Below, one piece after another: positions 17,958 to 26,402 of a DNA stretch of 47,010 nt. Made by a program: the position numbers and the translations under genes. The stretch comes from Burkholderiaceae bacterium (lineage in GTDB: Bacteria; Pseudomonadota; Gammaproteobacteria; Burkholderiales; Burkholderiaceae_E). The stretch's first letter is position 1. Each line of letters begins with the position of its first letter. The notes under the pieces were generated by a model. It worked only from the letters and a program-made list of their open reading frames with translations, did no database searches and had not been told where the DNA came from. The stretch is taken from contig JAHDYE010000001.1 in assembly GCA_023383035.1 (NCBI GenBank), positions 1-47,010 on the forward strand. The letters are read 5' to 3'.

Positions 17958-18811
17958 ATGCCTTCCGAACGCCGACCAGCCTCCCCGACACACGAAATCG
18001 AACGCCGAAAGAGGCGCATATAGACAGCGCGAAAGAAACGGGCGGCCAAAGCAACCGGCAGGGTGTCAAGTCGGTTGAAGTCGCCGGTCGCATCCTCGAA
18101 GCCCTGGCGGCGCACCGGATCAGCGTCTCTCTGAAGGATCTCAGTCAGACGACCCGCCTGCCCGCCGCCAAGCTGCATCGATATCTGACCAGCTTGATCA
18201 GGACCCGCCTGGTGCAGCGGGATCCGCTCAGACGGCTCTACCAGCTTGGCGGCTTCGCCATGGAGCTCGGCGCGGCGGCGATGCATTCCTCCGACGCGAT
18301 GATCGATGCCGTGCGCAGGCAGCGCATGGTGCGAGATGCCGTCGATGAAACCGTGTCGCTGGTCATCTGGAGCAATAACGGGCCGATCGTGATCCACGTG
18401 GAGGAGAGCAGCCGCGCTGTGCTCATGACGGTGCGGCCAGGCACGTTGCTGCCGCTGTGCGCGAGCGCCGCCGGCATCGTGTTCGCCGCCTTCCTCGCCC
18501 CGCACCTGACCCGGGCACTCATAGCGGCCGAACTGGCATCGCCAGACAACGACCCAGCGCCGATCGTCAAGTCCACCGCCAAGCTGAACGACTTGCTGGG
18601 CAGAGTCAAGCGCGAGAGGTACATGGTGAACAGGGGCCATCTGCTACCGGGGGTGATGGCGGTTGCGAGCCCCTTGTTCGATCCTGGCGGCCGCCTCATC
18701 GGCGTGCTGTCGGTCATCGGGCGCGAAAGCCATCTCACGCCGGAACGCGAGCGCGACCTTATTGCCCATCTGCTGCGCATCGCCGGACACGAAGCCGCGA
18801 CAGCCAAATGA
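17958..18811 (+). CDS. IclR-family regulator with apparent N-terminal frameshift or non-standard start
   Basis: The frame ending at 18811 encodes a full IclR protein: winged HTH from 18062 (GVKSVEVAGRILEALAAHRI, LPAAKLHRYLTSLIRT) and the effector domain through DLIAHLLRIAGHEAA. This frame has no ATG, GTG or TTG between its upstream stop (17927) and TTG 18194, which lies inside the HTH. A plausible N-terminus begins at ATG 17958 in another frame (MPSERRPASPTHEIERRK) and hits TAG at 18021. One missing base near 18000-18020 would join the two into about 284 residues. It is a pseudogene, a sequencing error or a recoded gene. It precedes the nitrilase gene, which it probably regulates. Confidence 0.65.
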
Positions 18812-18857
18812 GGGCCGGACGAATTATGAAATGCGAAACCCGTTGAGGCGAATCAGT

Positions 18858-18887
18858 TTGACGTCGTCGTCTCTGCGGCTCTGTAAT
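18858..18887 (+). promoter_or_regulatory. Sigma-70-type promoter for the nitrilase gene
   Basis: TTGACG (18858-18863), an 18-base spacer and TGTAAT (18882-18887) form a good -35/-10 pair. Initiation would fall near 18894, about 27 bases before the nitrilase ATG, leaving room for its AGGTAGG ribosome site. It lies just after the IclR stop, so the nitrilase genes need not depend on read-through. Confidence 0.5.
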
Positions 18888-18920
18888 GCCTCCCGCATCC
18901 ATGTTGCTGCAAGGTAGGTG

Positions 18921-19946
18921 ATGCCAAAGCTTCCGAAGTTCAAAGCGGCTGCCGTACAGGCGGCCCCGGCCTTCCTCGATACGCCCGCAACGATCGGGAA
19001 AGTCGGCCGGTACGTGCGCGAAGCTGCCGCAGCCGGCGCGTCCATCGTGGTATTCCCCGAGGTGTTCGTATCCGGCTATCCCTACTGGAACTGGCTGAAG
19101 AACCCGCTCGACGGCAGCGCCTGGTTCAAGCGCCTGTACTACAGCGCGATCGACGTGCCGGGCCCGGAAGTCGATGAGCTCTGCGGCCTTGCGAGCGAGA
19201 ACCGGATCCACATCGCCATCGGCGTCAACGAGCGCGGCGCGAAAAGCGTGGGCGCGATCTACAACACCAACCTGCTGATTTCGCCGGACAAGGGCTTGAT
19301 CAACAGGCAACGCAAGCTGGTGCCGACCTTCGCCGAAAAGCTGTCGTGGACCCCCGGCGACGCGCACGGCCTGCGCGTGTCGGAAACCGAGCTCGGCCCG
19401 GTCGGCATGCTGGCCTGCGGTGAAAACACCAATACGCTGGCGCGCTTCGCGCTGCTGGCCGAAGGCGAACTGCTCCACCTGGCCAATTTCGTGGCCTTCC
19501 CCTTCGTCGAGAACTACGACATGCCGGCTGCGATCAAGACCCGCATCGGCGCCCACTCGTTCGAGGGCAAGGTGTTCAGCATCGTGTCCTGCTCGGCCAT
19601 GTCTCAGGAAATCGTCGATGCCATCGCCGACTCCGAAGAGGAAAAGAAGCGGATGGCGGGCTCGCCCAATGCCTTCTCGGCCATCTTCGATCCGCACGGC
19701 GAGATCATCTCCGAGCCGCTGGTCGACGTCGAGGGCATCACCTATGCCGATATCGATCTCGAGCAATGCATCGCGCCCAAGCAGTATCACGACATTCTCG
19801 GCCACTACAACCGCTTCGACATCCTGAGCCTGCAGATCGACCGCACCGAGCGCTCCCCGGTGCGCTATGTCGGCGAGGCGAGCAAGCCCGCGGGTATCGC
19901 GGGGGCGGAGCAGGAAGCCGCGCCTTCCCTCGTCCCGAGCCGATAG
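18921..19946 (+). CDS. Nitrilase (carbon-nitrogen hydrolase, EC 3.5.5.1-type)
   Basis: It hydrolyses a nitrile to the carboxylic acid and ammonia. The 341-residue protein shows the nitrilase triad: Glu47 in VVFPEVFVSGYPYW, Lys132 in RQRKLVPT, and Cys166 in MLACGENTNTLARF. The CGENTN sequence is specific to true nitrilases rather than amidases. A GTG at 18918 directly precedes ATG 18921, which is preferred because AAGGTAGG lies at suitable spacing. It leads a plus-strand set with a Liv-type binding protein, an aldehyde dehydrogenase and a ThDP enzyme. The side chain accepted cannot be read from sequence. Confidence 0.94.
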   Translation: MPKLPKFKAAAVQAAPAFLDTPATIGKVGRYVREAAAAGASIVVFPEVFVSGYPYWNWLKNPLDGSAWFKRLYYSAIDVPGPEVDELCGLASENRIHIAIGVNERGAKSVGAIYNTNLLISPDKGLINRQRKLVPTFAEKLSWTPGDAHGLRVSETELGPVGMLACGENTNTLARFALLAEGELLHLANFVAFPFVENYDMPAAIKTRIGAHSFEGKVFSIVSCSAMSQEIVDAIADSEEEKKRMAGSPNAFSAIFDPHGEIISEPLVDVEGITYADIDLEQCIAPKQYHDILGHYNRFDILSLQIDRTERSPVRYVGEASKPAGIAGAEQEAAPSLVPSR

Positions 19947-19986
19947 GGAATCTTCATCCAGGTTTCATCAAGCCGGAAGAACAATC

Positions 19987-21159
19987 ATGGCTACCGCACT
20001 ACTTCGTTTCGTACAGGCGCTGTCCCTTGCCGCGCTCGGCGTCGCAGCGACCGCCGTCTACGCGCAGGAGAAGGTGAAGGTCGGTTTCCTGTTGCCATAT
20101 AGCGGCACCTACGCCGCACTCGGCGTCGCCATCGAGAACGGCTTCAAGCTGTACGTCGCGGAGAAAGGGGGCAAGCTGGCCGGCCGCGAGATCGAGTACT
20201 TCAAGGTGGACGACGAATCCGATCCCGCCAAGGCGATCCAGAACGTCAACCGCCTGGTGCAGCGCGACAACGTCGATCTGCTGGTCGGCTCGGTGCATTC
20301 CGGCGTGGCGCTGGCCGCGACCAAGGTGGCCAAGGACAACGACGTCACGCTGATCGTGCCCAATGCCGGTGTGGGCGCGATTACGGGAGCCCTGTGCGCG
20401 CCGAACGTGTTCCGCTCGTCCTACTCGGCCTGGCAGACGGCCTACTCCATGGGCAGGGTCGCGGCGCAACAGGGCAAGAAGACCGCGATCACCGTCACCT
20501 GGAAATACGCTGCCGGCGATGAACAGGTCGGAGCGTTCCGCCAGGGCTTCGAGGAGGGGGGCGGCAAGGTGGTGAGAGACCTGACACTGCCGTTCCCGAA
20601 CGTCGAATTCCAGCCGATCCTCACCGAGCTGGTTTCGGCAAGGCCGGAAGCGGTGTTCGGCTTCTTCGCTGGCGCGGGCGCGGTCAAGTTCGTGCAGGAC
20701 TTCGCGGCCGCGGGTCTGAACAAATCGATCACGCTATACGGCTCGGGCTTCTTGACCGAAGGCACGCTGCAAGCGCAGGGTCGGAGCGCGCAGGGCCTGC
20801 AGACCACGCTGCACTATGGCGATGGCCTGAACACGCCGCGCGACAAGGCGTTCCGCCTCGCGTATGCAAAGGCTTTCAAGATGCAGCCTGACGTGTATGC
20901 GGTGCAGGGCTACGACACGGCGCAGATGTTCGAGATCGGCCTGAAGGCCGTCGGCGGCGACGTCAAGAAGAAGGACGCGCTGCGCGCAGCAATGCGCGCC
21001 GCCAGGATCGACAGCCCGCGCGGCACCTTCTCGCTTTCCAAAGCCGGCAATCCGATCCAGGACTTCTACCTGCGCGAAGTGACCGGCGCGGAGAACAAGG
21101 TCATCGGCATCGCCGTCAAGGCGCTTGCCGATCCGGCCATGGGTTGCCAAATGAAGTAG
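19987..21159 (+). CDS. Liv-type periplasmic substrate-binding protein (orphan)
   Basis: This 390-residue binding protein has a signal peptide (MATALLRFVQALSLAALG..., cleavage after VYA, about residue 23) and the mature start EKVKVGFLLPYSGTYAALG, typical of the LivK/HAAT family. ATG 19987 has GGAAG upstream; an open frame from 19867 overlaps the nitrilase end and is not used. No permease or ATPase gene accompanies it. It may therefore deliver solute (a nitrile, amide or the product acid) to the LivHMGF proteins encoded at 117-3496, or to a system elsewhere. Confidence 0.9.
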   Translation: MATALLRFVQALSLAALGVAATAVYAQEKVKVGFLLPYSGTYAALGVAIENGFKLYVAEKGGKLAGREIEYFKVDDESDPAKAIQNVNRLVQRDNVDLLVGSVHSGVALAATKVAKDNDVTLIVPNAGVGAITGALCAPNVFRSSYSAWQTAYSMGRVAAQQGKKTAITVTWKYAAGDEQVGAFRQGFEEGGGKVVRDLTLPFPNVEFQPILTELVSARPEAVFGFFAGAGAVKFVQDFAAAGLNKSITLYGSGFLTEGTLQAQGRSAQGLQTTLHYGDGLNTPRDKAFRLAYAKAFKMQPDVYAVQGYDTAQMFEIGLKAVGGDVKKKDALRAAMRAARIDSPRGTFSLSKAGNPIQDFYLREVTGAENKVIGIAVKALADPAMGCQMK

Positions 21160-21175
21160 TGCGAGGGGATCAACG

Positions 21176-22645
21176 ATGGCGAAATCGCAAGCGGCCCCCA
21201 GCGGCCGTTCTCTGTATTTCGATGGAGATTGGCATCACCCGGATTCGGGGCGCTACGGGCCGACCTTCAATCCCGGGCTCGACGAGCCGATCGCCGATGT
21301 CGCCGAGGCGGGCGCGGTCGACGTTGAGGCTGCGGTGCGCGCGGCTCGTGCCGCTTTCCACGTCTGGCGCGACGTCGCGCCGTTGGAGCGCGGTCGTTTG
21401 CTCAAGGAAGTCGGGACCGTGGTGCGCGCCAATGCGCGCGAACTGGCTGCGCTGGACGCGGCCAACTGCGGCAATCCCGTGCGAGAGATGATCGGCGACG
21501 CCGCGATCGCTGCTGCCCAGCTCGATTTCTTCGCCGGTCTTGTCACCGAGATGAAGGGCGACACGATTCCCATGGGGCCTGATGCGCTGAATCTCACCGT
21601 GCGCCAGCCCCTCGGCGTCGTGGCACGAATTCTCGCGTTCAATCACCCGTTCATGTTCTGCGCCGGCAAGATCGCGGCTCCGCTCGCGGCGGGCAACGCT
21701 GTCATCGTGAAGCCCCCGGAGCAGGCGCCGCTCTCATCGCTGCGGCTGGCCGAACTCATCCACGGCATCTTGCCGAAAGGCGTGTTCAGCGTATTGCCGG
21801 GCGGGCGCGAGGCCGGAGCGGCGCTTGCGGCCCATCCGGGCATCGACAAGGTCGCGATCATCGGCAGCGTCGGTGCAGGGCGGGCGGTGATGCGCGCTGC
21901 CAGCGAGACGATAAAGCCGGTCTTGCTCGAGCTCGGTGGCAAGAACGCGCTGATCGCCTTTCCGGACGCCGATCCGGAACAGACTGCGCAGGCGATCGTG
22001 GGCGGCATGAATTTCACCTGGTGTGGCCAGTCCTGCGGCTCGACCAGCCGGGCCTTCGTGCATCGGGCCATCTACGAGGACGTACTGGCCCGACTCCCCG
22101 CCAAGGCAGCGCACTATGTGCCGGGCCTGCCGACGGACGAGGCGACGACGATGGGCGCGCTCATCAGCGGGGCGCAGTACGAGCGTGTACTCGGCTACAT
22201 CGCCTCGGCCAAGGCGCAGGGCGCTCGCCTGGTGACCGGCGGCGGCACGCCCGATGACCCGGCGCTGCGAAAGGGCTTCTACATCGAGCCGACCATCTTT
22301 GCCGATGTCACGCCTGCCATGCGCATCGCTCGCGAGGAGATCTTCGGCCCGGTGCTGGCGGTCACGCCCTGGGAGGACGAAGCTGCGATGCTGTCGCAGG
22401 TGAATGGCGTGGAATACGGGCTGACCTGCTCTATCTGGACAAACGACTTGCTGAAGGCGCACCGTACCGCCATGGCGGTCGAGGCGGGCTTCGTCTGGAT
22501 CAACGAAGTCTCGAAGCACTTCCTCGGGGCGCCTTTTGGCGGCTGGAAGCAATCCGGCATAGGTCGCGAGGAGTGCCTGGATGAACTCCTGGCCTTTACG
22601 CAGGAGAAGAACGTTCACGTCAGCCTGAAGCAAGGGAAAGCGTGA
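21176..22645 (+). CDS. NAD(P)-dependent aldehyde dehydrogenase
   Basis: It oxidises an aldehyde to its acid. The 489 residues match the family length. Motifs are FNHPF in the cofactor fold near 156, LELGGKN with the general base Glu252, and the catalytic Cys287 in WCGQSCGS, spaced 35 residues from the Glu as expected. GAGGGG precedes the ATG. The gene begins 16 bases after the binding-protein stop, and its TGA overlaps the next ATG (TGATG region), so it is translationally coupled to the ThDP enzyme. A natural pairing is oxidation of the aldehyde made by that decarboxylase. Confidence 0.93.
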   Translation: MAKSQAAPSGRSLYFDGDWHHPDSGRYGPTFNPGLDEPIADVAEAGAVDVEAAVRAARAAFHVWRDVAPLERGRLLKEVGTVVRANARELAALDAANCGNPVREMIGDAAIAAAQLDFFAGLVTEMKGDTIPMGPDALNLTVRQPLGVVARILAFNHPFMFCAGKIAAPLAAGNAVIVKPPEQAPLSSLRLAELIHGILPKGVFSVLPGGREAGAALAAHPGIDKVAIIGSVGAGRAVMRAASETIKPVLLELGGKNALIAFPDADPEQTAQAIVGGMNFTWCGQSCGSTSRAFVHRAIYEDVLARLPAKAAHYVPGLPTDEATTMGALISGAQYERVLGYIASAKAQGARLVTGGGTPDDPALRKGFYIEPTIFADVTPAMRIAREEIFGPVLAVTPWEDEAAMLSQVNGVEYGLTCSIWTNDLLKAHRTAMAVEAGFVWINEVSKHFLGAPFGGWKQSGIGREECLDELLAFTQEKNVHVSLKQGKA

Positions 22646-24432
22646 TGGGCATTCCGCCGGCCGGCATCGACGCACCGGTTGCCTCCCATGATGAGGGGAT
22701 CTGGGGCAGCGACGCGGTAGCCGTCATGCTTCGCAAGCTCGACATCCCGTATCTCGCCTTGAATCCCGGATCGAGTTTCCGGGGGTTGCACGACAGCATC
22801 GTGAACCATCTCGGCAATGAGCGGCCGCAGATGCTGTTGTGCCTGCACGAAGAGCATGCCGTTGCCGTGGCCCATGGATACGCGAAGGTGACCGGCCGCC
22901 CCATGGGCGTGATCCTTCACAGCAATGTCGGCCTCATGCATGGTGCGATGGCGATCTACAACGCGTGGTGCGACCGCGTTCCCATGCTCATCCTCGGCGC
23001 TGCCGGTCCTTTCGACGCCGCCGAGCGCCGTCCCTGGATCGACTGGCTTCATACCGCCAGGGATCAAGGCGCCCTGATCCGCCCTTACATCAAATGGGAC
23101 GACCAGCCAGTCTCGCTGCCGGCATCGCTCGAGTCGTTGTTGCGCGCCGTGAACCTGACCCGCTCGACCCCGATGGCGCCGACCTATGTCTGCCTCGATG
23201 TCTCGATGCAGGAGCGGCGCCTGGAGGCGATGCCGGAGTTCCCCGATCCGAAGCGTTACGCGGCACCGTCGACGAGTGTGCCCTCCTCCGATGACCTTGC
23301 GGCCGCGGCGGCGCTGCTCGATGGCGCGAAGAATCCGCTGCTCCTGCTCGGCCGGCTGTCGCGCAGCCCGCGCGACTGGGCGCGTCGCGTAGCGCTCGCC
23401 GAGCGGCTCGACGCCCGGGTGCTCACCGACATCAAGGTCGGCGCCGTATTCCCCACCGACCACGCGCTGCACGCTGCCAAACCCGGGCATTTCCTCGATG
23501 AGGCCGGGGCCCGATGCATCCGGCAGGCTGACGTGATCGTGGCCTTCGACTGGGTGGATCTGGCCGGCACGCTCGCACAGGGCGGCGGTGCGGCCGCCGC
23601 GAAGGTCGTCAACGTCGCGCTGGACCACCATCTGCACAACGGCTGGAGCATGGACCACCAGGCGCTGCCGCCCGCGGACCTGCACCTGAGCGGTGACCCG
23701 GATCTCGCTTTGCACCTCATCGCCGATGAGCTCGGCGTGGGTCCCGGAACGATTCCCGGCACGCTCCGCGCCCTCCCCGCGCTGAGCCTGGACGGCCCGC
23801 CTCGCGAGCTCGACGTCGTCTCGCTCGCTGCGGCAGTCGGCGAGGTCCTGCGCAACGAGGTCGTGTCGCTGGTGCGCCTGCCGCTGGGTTGGGCGGGCGA
23901 TTCCTGGCATTTCCGCCACCCGCTCGACTATCTGGGCTCCGATGGCGGAGCCGGCATCGGCTCCGGCCCCGGCATGCTCGTCGGCGCGGCGCTTGCCCTG
24001 AAGGGGTCCGAGCGCCTTCCGATTGCCATCCTGGGCGATGGAGACACGATGATGGGCGTCTCGGCGCTGTGGTCTGCCGCGCACTACAAGCTGCCCTTCC
24101 TGGCGATCGTCTCGAACAATCGATCGTTCTACAACGACGAGATCCACCAGGAGCGCATCGCCCGCACTCGCGGCCGGCCTGTCGAAAACAAGTGGATCGG
24201 GCAGAAGATCGGCGAGCCCGATATCGACATCGCGGCAATCGCGCGCGCGCAAGGGCTGGTCGGGATCGGGCCGGTTTCGACCACGGACGGACTCGTGACC
24301 GCCGTCCGGGAAGGGCTGGCGGCCGCGAAGAGCGGAAAGCCGGTTCTGATCGATGCGCAGGTGAAGCCCGGCTACAACCCGACCATGGCAGCGGGGATGA
24401 CCCGCGAGGGATCCAGGACCACCGGAGCCTGA
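22645..24432 (+). CDS. Thiamine-diphosphate-dependent enzyme (benzoylformate decarboxylase/acetolactate synthase type)
   Basis: This 595-residue protein has the three-domain layout of the family. The ThDP-activating Glu is in LCLHEEHAVAVAHGYAKV (about residue 69). The C-terminal cofactor motif runs from GDGDTMMGVSAL to NN about 28 residues later. ATG 22645 overlaps the ALDH TGA. A GTG at 22642 is the alternative. Coupling with an aldehyde dehydrogenase suggests it decarboxylates a 2-oxoacid to an aldehyde; a lyase or carboligase role is equally allowed by the fold. It ends convergent to the permease at 24528. Confidence 0.88.
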   Translation: MGIPPAGIDAPVASHDEGIWGSDAVAVMLRKLDIPYLALNPGSSFRGLHDSIVNHLGNERPQMLLCLHEEHAVAVAHGYAKVTGRPMGVILHSNVGLMHGAMAIYNAWCDRVPMLILGAAGPFDAAERRPWIDWLHTARDQGALIRPYIKWDDQPVSLPASLESLLRAVNLTRSTPMAPTYVCLDVSMQERRLEAMPEFPDPKRYAAPSTSVPSSDDLAAAAALLDGAKNPLLLLGRLSRSPRDWARRVALAERLDARVLTDIKVGAVFPTDHALHAAKPGHFLDEAGARCIRQADVIVAFDWVDLAGTLAQGGGAAAAKVVNVALDHHLHNGWSMDHQALPPADLHLSGDPDLALHLIADELGVGPGTIPGTLRALPALSLDGPPRELDVVSLAAAVGEVLRNEVVSLVRLPLGWAGDSWHFRHPLDYLGSDGGAGIGSGPGMLVGAALALKGSERLPIAILGDGDTMMGVSALWSAAHYKLPFLAIVSNNRSFYNDEIHQERIARTRGRPVENKWIGQKIGEPDIDIAAIARAQGLVGIGPVSTTDGLVTAVREGLAAAKSGKPVLIDAQVKPGYNPTMAAGMTREGSRTTGA

Positions 24433-24437
24433 CCGGT

Positions 24438-24453
24438 ACGGCTCCTCAGCCGT
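24438..24453. terminator. Short hairpin between convergent genes
   Basis: ACGGCT-CCTC-AGCCGT forms a perfect 6-bp stem with a 4-base loop just after the ThDP-enzyme stop. There is no U-tract on either strand, so intrinsic termination is doubtful; it could stabilise 3' ends. Confidence 0.25.
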
Positions 24454-24527
24454 CGCCCCCGGGTTGCCGGCGGGGTGTTGCACTGAACCGCCGCGAGTCA
24501 CCCCGAGAGTCCCGTCACCTCAGGCAT

Positions 24528-25343
24528 TCAGCCCGCGGCTTGCTTCTTCGTCATCCGCATCTCGGTGTAGCGTCCCAACCAGGAATTGACGCCGACGGCG
24601 AGCAGGAATACGACCAGCAGCAGCGCATACATGCGCGGCATATTGAAAGTCACGTAGGTCTGGATGACCGCATAACCCAAACCCTGGTTGGCGAGCTTGG
24701 TCTCGGCGAGCAGCGTGCCGACGATCGCGACCCCCAGACCGATACGGATGCCGTTGAGAACGGGAATCCGCATGGCGGGGATGAAGATCTTCGTGAACAT
24801 CTGGATAGCGCTGAGGCGGAAGCTGAGCCCGACGCGGATCAGCGTTGAATCCACCTGGCGCATCGCGCTCGCAACGCTGATGGCAACCGGAAAGAAGCAC
24901 GACAGTGCGCCCATCGCGACCTTGGACCCCATGCCGACACCGAACCACATGATCAGGATCGGGAAGAAGATGATCTTCGGCGTAGGACCCAGGTAGTAGA
25001 TCAGCGGCTCGAAGGCACCCCCGAGATAGCGGTTGCGCCCGAGTATGACGCCGACGAGGATGCCGCTTCCACCTCCGATCGCCAGCGCCAGCAGGACCTC
25101 CCCCGTCGTGACGGCGAGATGCCAATAGAAGCCGCGGTCGAAAAAGAGCAGCGTGAACTCCTTGGCGATCAGCGGCAGAGGCGGCACGACGTCGCGGTAA
25201 AGCAATCCCGATCGGGCAACCAATTCCCACGTGACGAGGATCGCCGCCAGGATTGCCACGCGCGTCATGATTACCGCCCGCGCTTCGTTGAACGCGGGGG
25301 TTGGGACCGGCTTCGCCGGTCCCAGTGCGGCAAGCCGCTGCAT
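24528..25343 (-). CDS. ABC transporter permease (SsuC/TauC type)
   Basis: This 271-residue inner-membrane permease of the nitrate/sulfonate/taurine type has about six hydrophobic segments, starting VAILAAILVTWELV. The ATPase-coupling region (VGTLLAETKLANQGLGYAVIQ) is near residue 215. ATG 25343 has GGAGGAG upstream; the longer frame to 25373 would overlap the binding protein. It is the last gene of the minus-strand block, and one of two different permeases served by a single ATPase at 28258, so the channel may be a heterodimer. Confidence 0.9.
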   Translation of the reverse strand: MQRLAALGPAKPVPTPAFNEARAVIMTRVAILAAILVTWELVARSGLLYRDVVPPLPLIAKEFTLLFFDRGFYWHLAVTTGEVLLALAIGGGSGILVGVILGRNRYLGGAFEPLIYYLGPTPKIIFFPILIMWFGVGMGSKVAMGALSCFFPVAISVASAMRQVDSTLIRVGLSFRLSAIQMFTKIFIPAMRIPVLNGIRIGLGVAIVGTLLAETKLANQGLGYAVIQTYVTFNMPRMYALLLVVFLLAVGVNSWLGRYTEMRMTKKQAAG

Positions 25344-25369
25344 GATTTCTCCTCCAGGACTACCGTCGG

Positions 25370-26335
25370 TCACCGGCGCGGCGGAATCTGGATCAGTTCG
25401 TCGAGCTGTTCTTTGGTCAAAGGCTGCGCGGTGTACTTCAGCACGACCGCATCGCGAACGATGGTGTCCAGACCGACGATGCGATCCGGATTCAGCGCCT
25501 CTTTCGGGAAGAAGTCGTCTCGTGTACGCCGGGCGATCTCCAGCGGCACGCCGACGAAGTCTGCGTAGACCTTGAGCGCTTCGTCGCTGGCATACATCGC
25601 CTCCACCGTCTCGCGATAGGCAGCCATGTAGCGCTCGATCTGGTCCTTCTTGTTCTGCAGCACTGACGTATTCGTGATCAGCAGGCGCACGGTCTGGGTC
25701 TTGAAGGCCCTGGTGTCGTTGCCGGTGGCGATGACCCGAATCTCACCCTTGTTGAGCTGCTCCAGGCCGAAGGGAGGAGCCGACCAACCGACGTCGATCT
25801 GGCCCGACATGACCTGGGTGAGCGTGGGAGCGGGACCTCCGGTGGCCGTCAACCGGGGCTTGATGCCATTTTCCTGGGCGAAGGCGTTGACGATGCCATG
25901 CGTGGAAGAGCCGTTGGTCGAATAGGCGACCGTCCGACCGTCGAATTCCTTCAGCGTCTTGATGGGCGAATCGGCCTTCACGTACCAGAACAGATCCTGG
26001 CCGCCGGTGGTCTCTGCAGCGATGATGCGCACAGGAGCGCCTTTCGAGTAGGCCGACAGCGCCCCCATGATGCCGCCCGCGACTCCGATGTCGACGCTGT
26101 TCGAGAGCACGGCCTGCTGCGTCTCCCCGCCACCCTGCGTGTAGAGCAGCTGCAGTTCCAGGTTGTGCTTCTTGAAGATACCAAGGCGGCTGCCGATCTC
26201 CGACACCGAGGTGTCCCAGTTGCCGCGCTGGCCGACGGCGAGCTTGAGCCGATCCTGCGCCTGTGCCAGACCCGCACTCGAAGCTGCCATGACGACAACG
26301 CCAGCAGCGAACAAAAGCTGCTTCAGAATATTCAT
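25370..26335 (-). CDS. ABC transporter periplasmic binding protein (TauA/NMT1 family)
   Basis: This 321-residue protein has a signal peptide (MNILKQLLFAAGVVVMAASS, cleavage after AQA near 27) and a mature domain beginning DRLKLAVGQRGNWDTSVSEI, typical of SsuA/TauA/NMT1-like proteins that bind small organic anions. ATG 26335 is preceded by AAGGAGG at ideal spacing. It sits between the decarboxylase-like gene and the second permease. Given the UbiD and CoA-transferase genes upstream, an aromatic dicarboxylate such as phthalate is a reasonable ligand, but the sequence does not prove it. Confidence 0.9.
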   Translation of the reverse strand: MNILKQLLFAAGVVVMAASSAGLAQAQDRLKLAVGQRGNWDTSVSEIGSRLGIFKKHNLELQLLYTQGGGETQQAVLSNSVDIGVAGGIMGALSAYSKGAPVRIIAAETTGGQDLFWYVKADSPIKTLKEFDGRTVAYSTNGSSTHGIVNAFAQENGIKPRLTATGGPAPTLTQVMSGQIDVGWSAPPFGLEQLNKGEIRVIATGNDTRAFKTQTVRLLITNTSVLQNKKDQIERYMAAYRETVEAMYASDEALKVYADFVGVPLEIARRTRDDFFPKEALNPDRIVGLDTIVRDAVVLKYTAQPLTKEQLDELIQIPPRR

Positions 26336-26402
26336 TTGAATCCTCCTTGTAGTGATGTCCGGTTTCCGGCAAGCCGCCGGCAAACCGCTCCTCAGACCGC
26401 GC

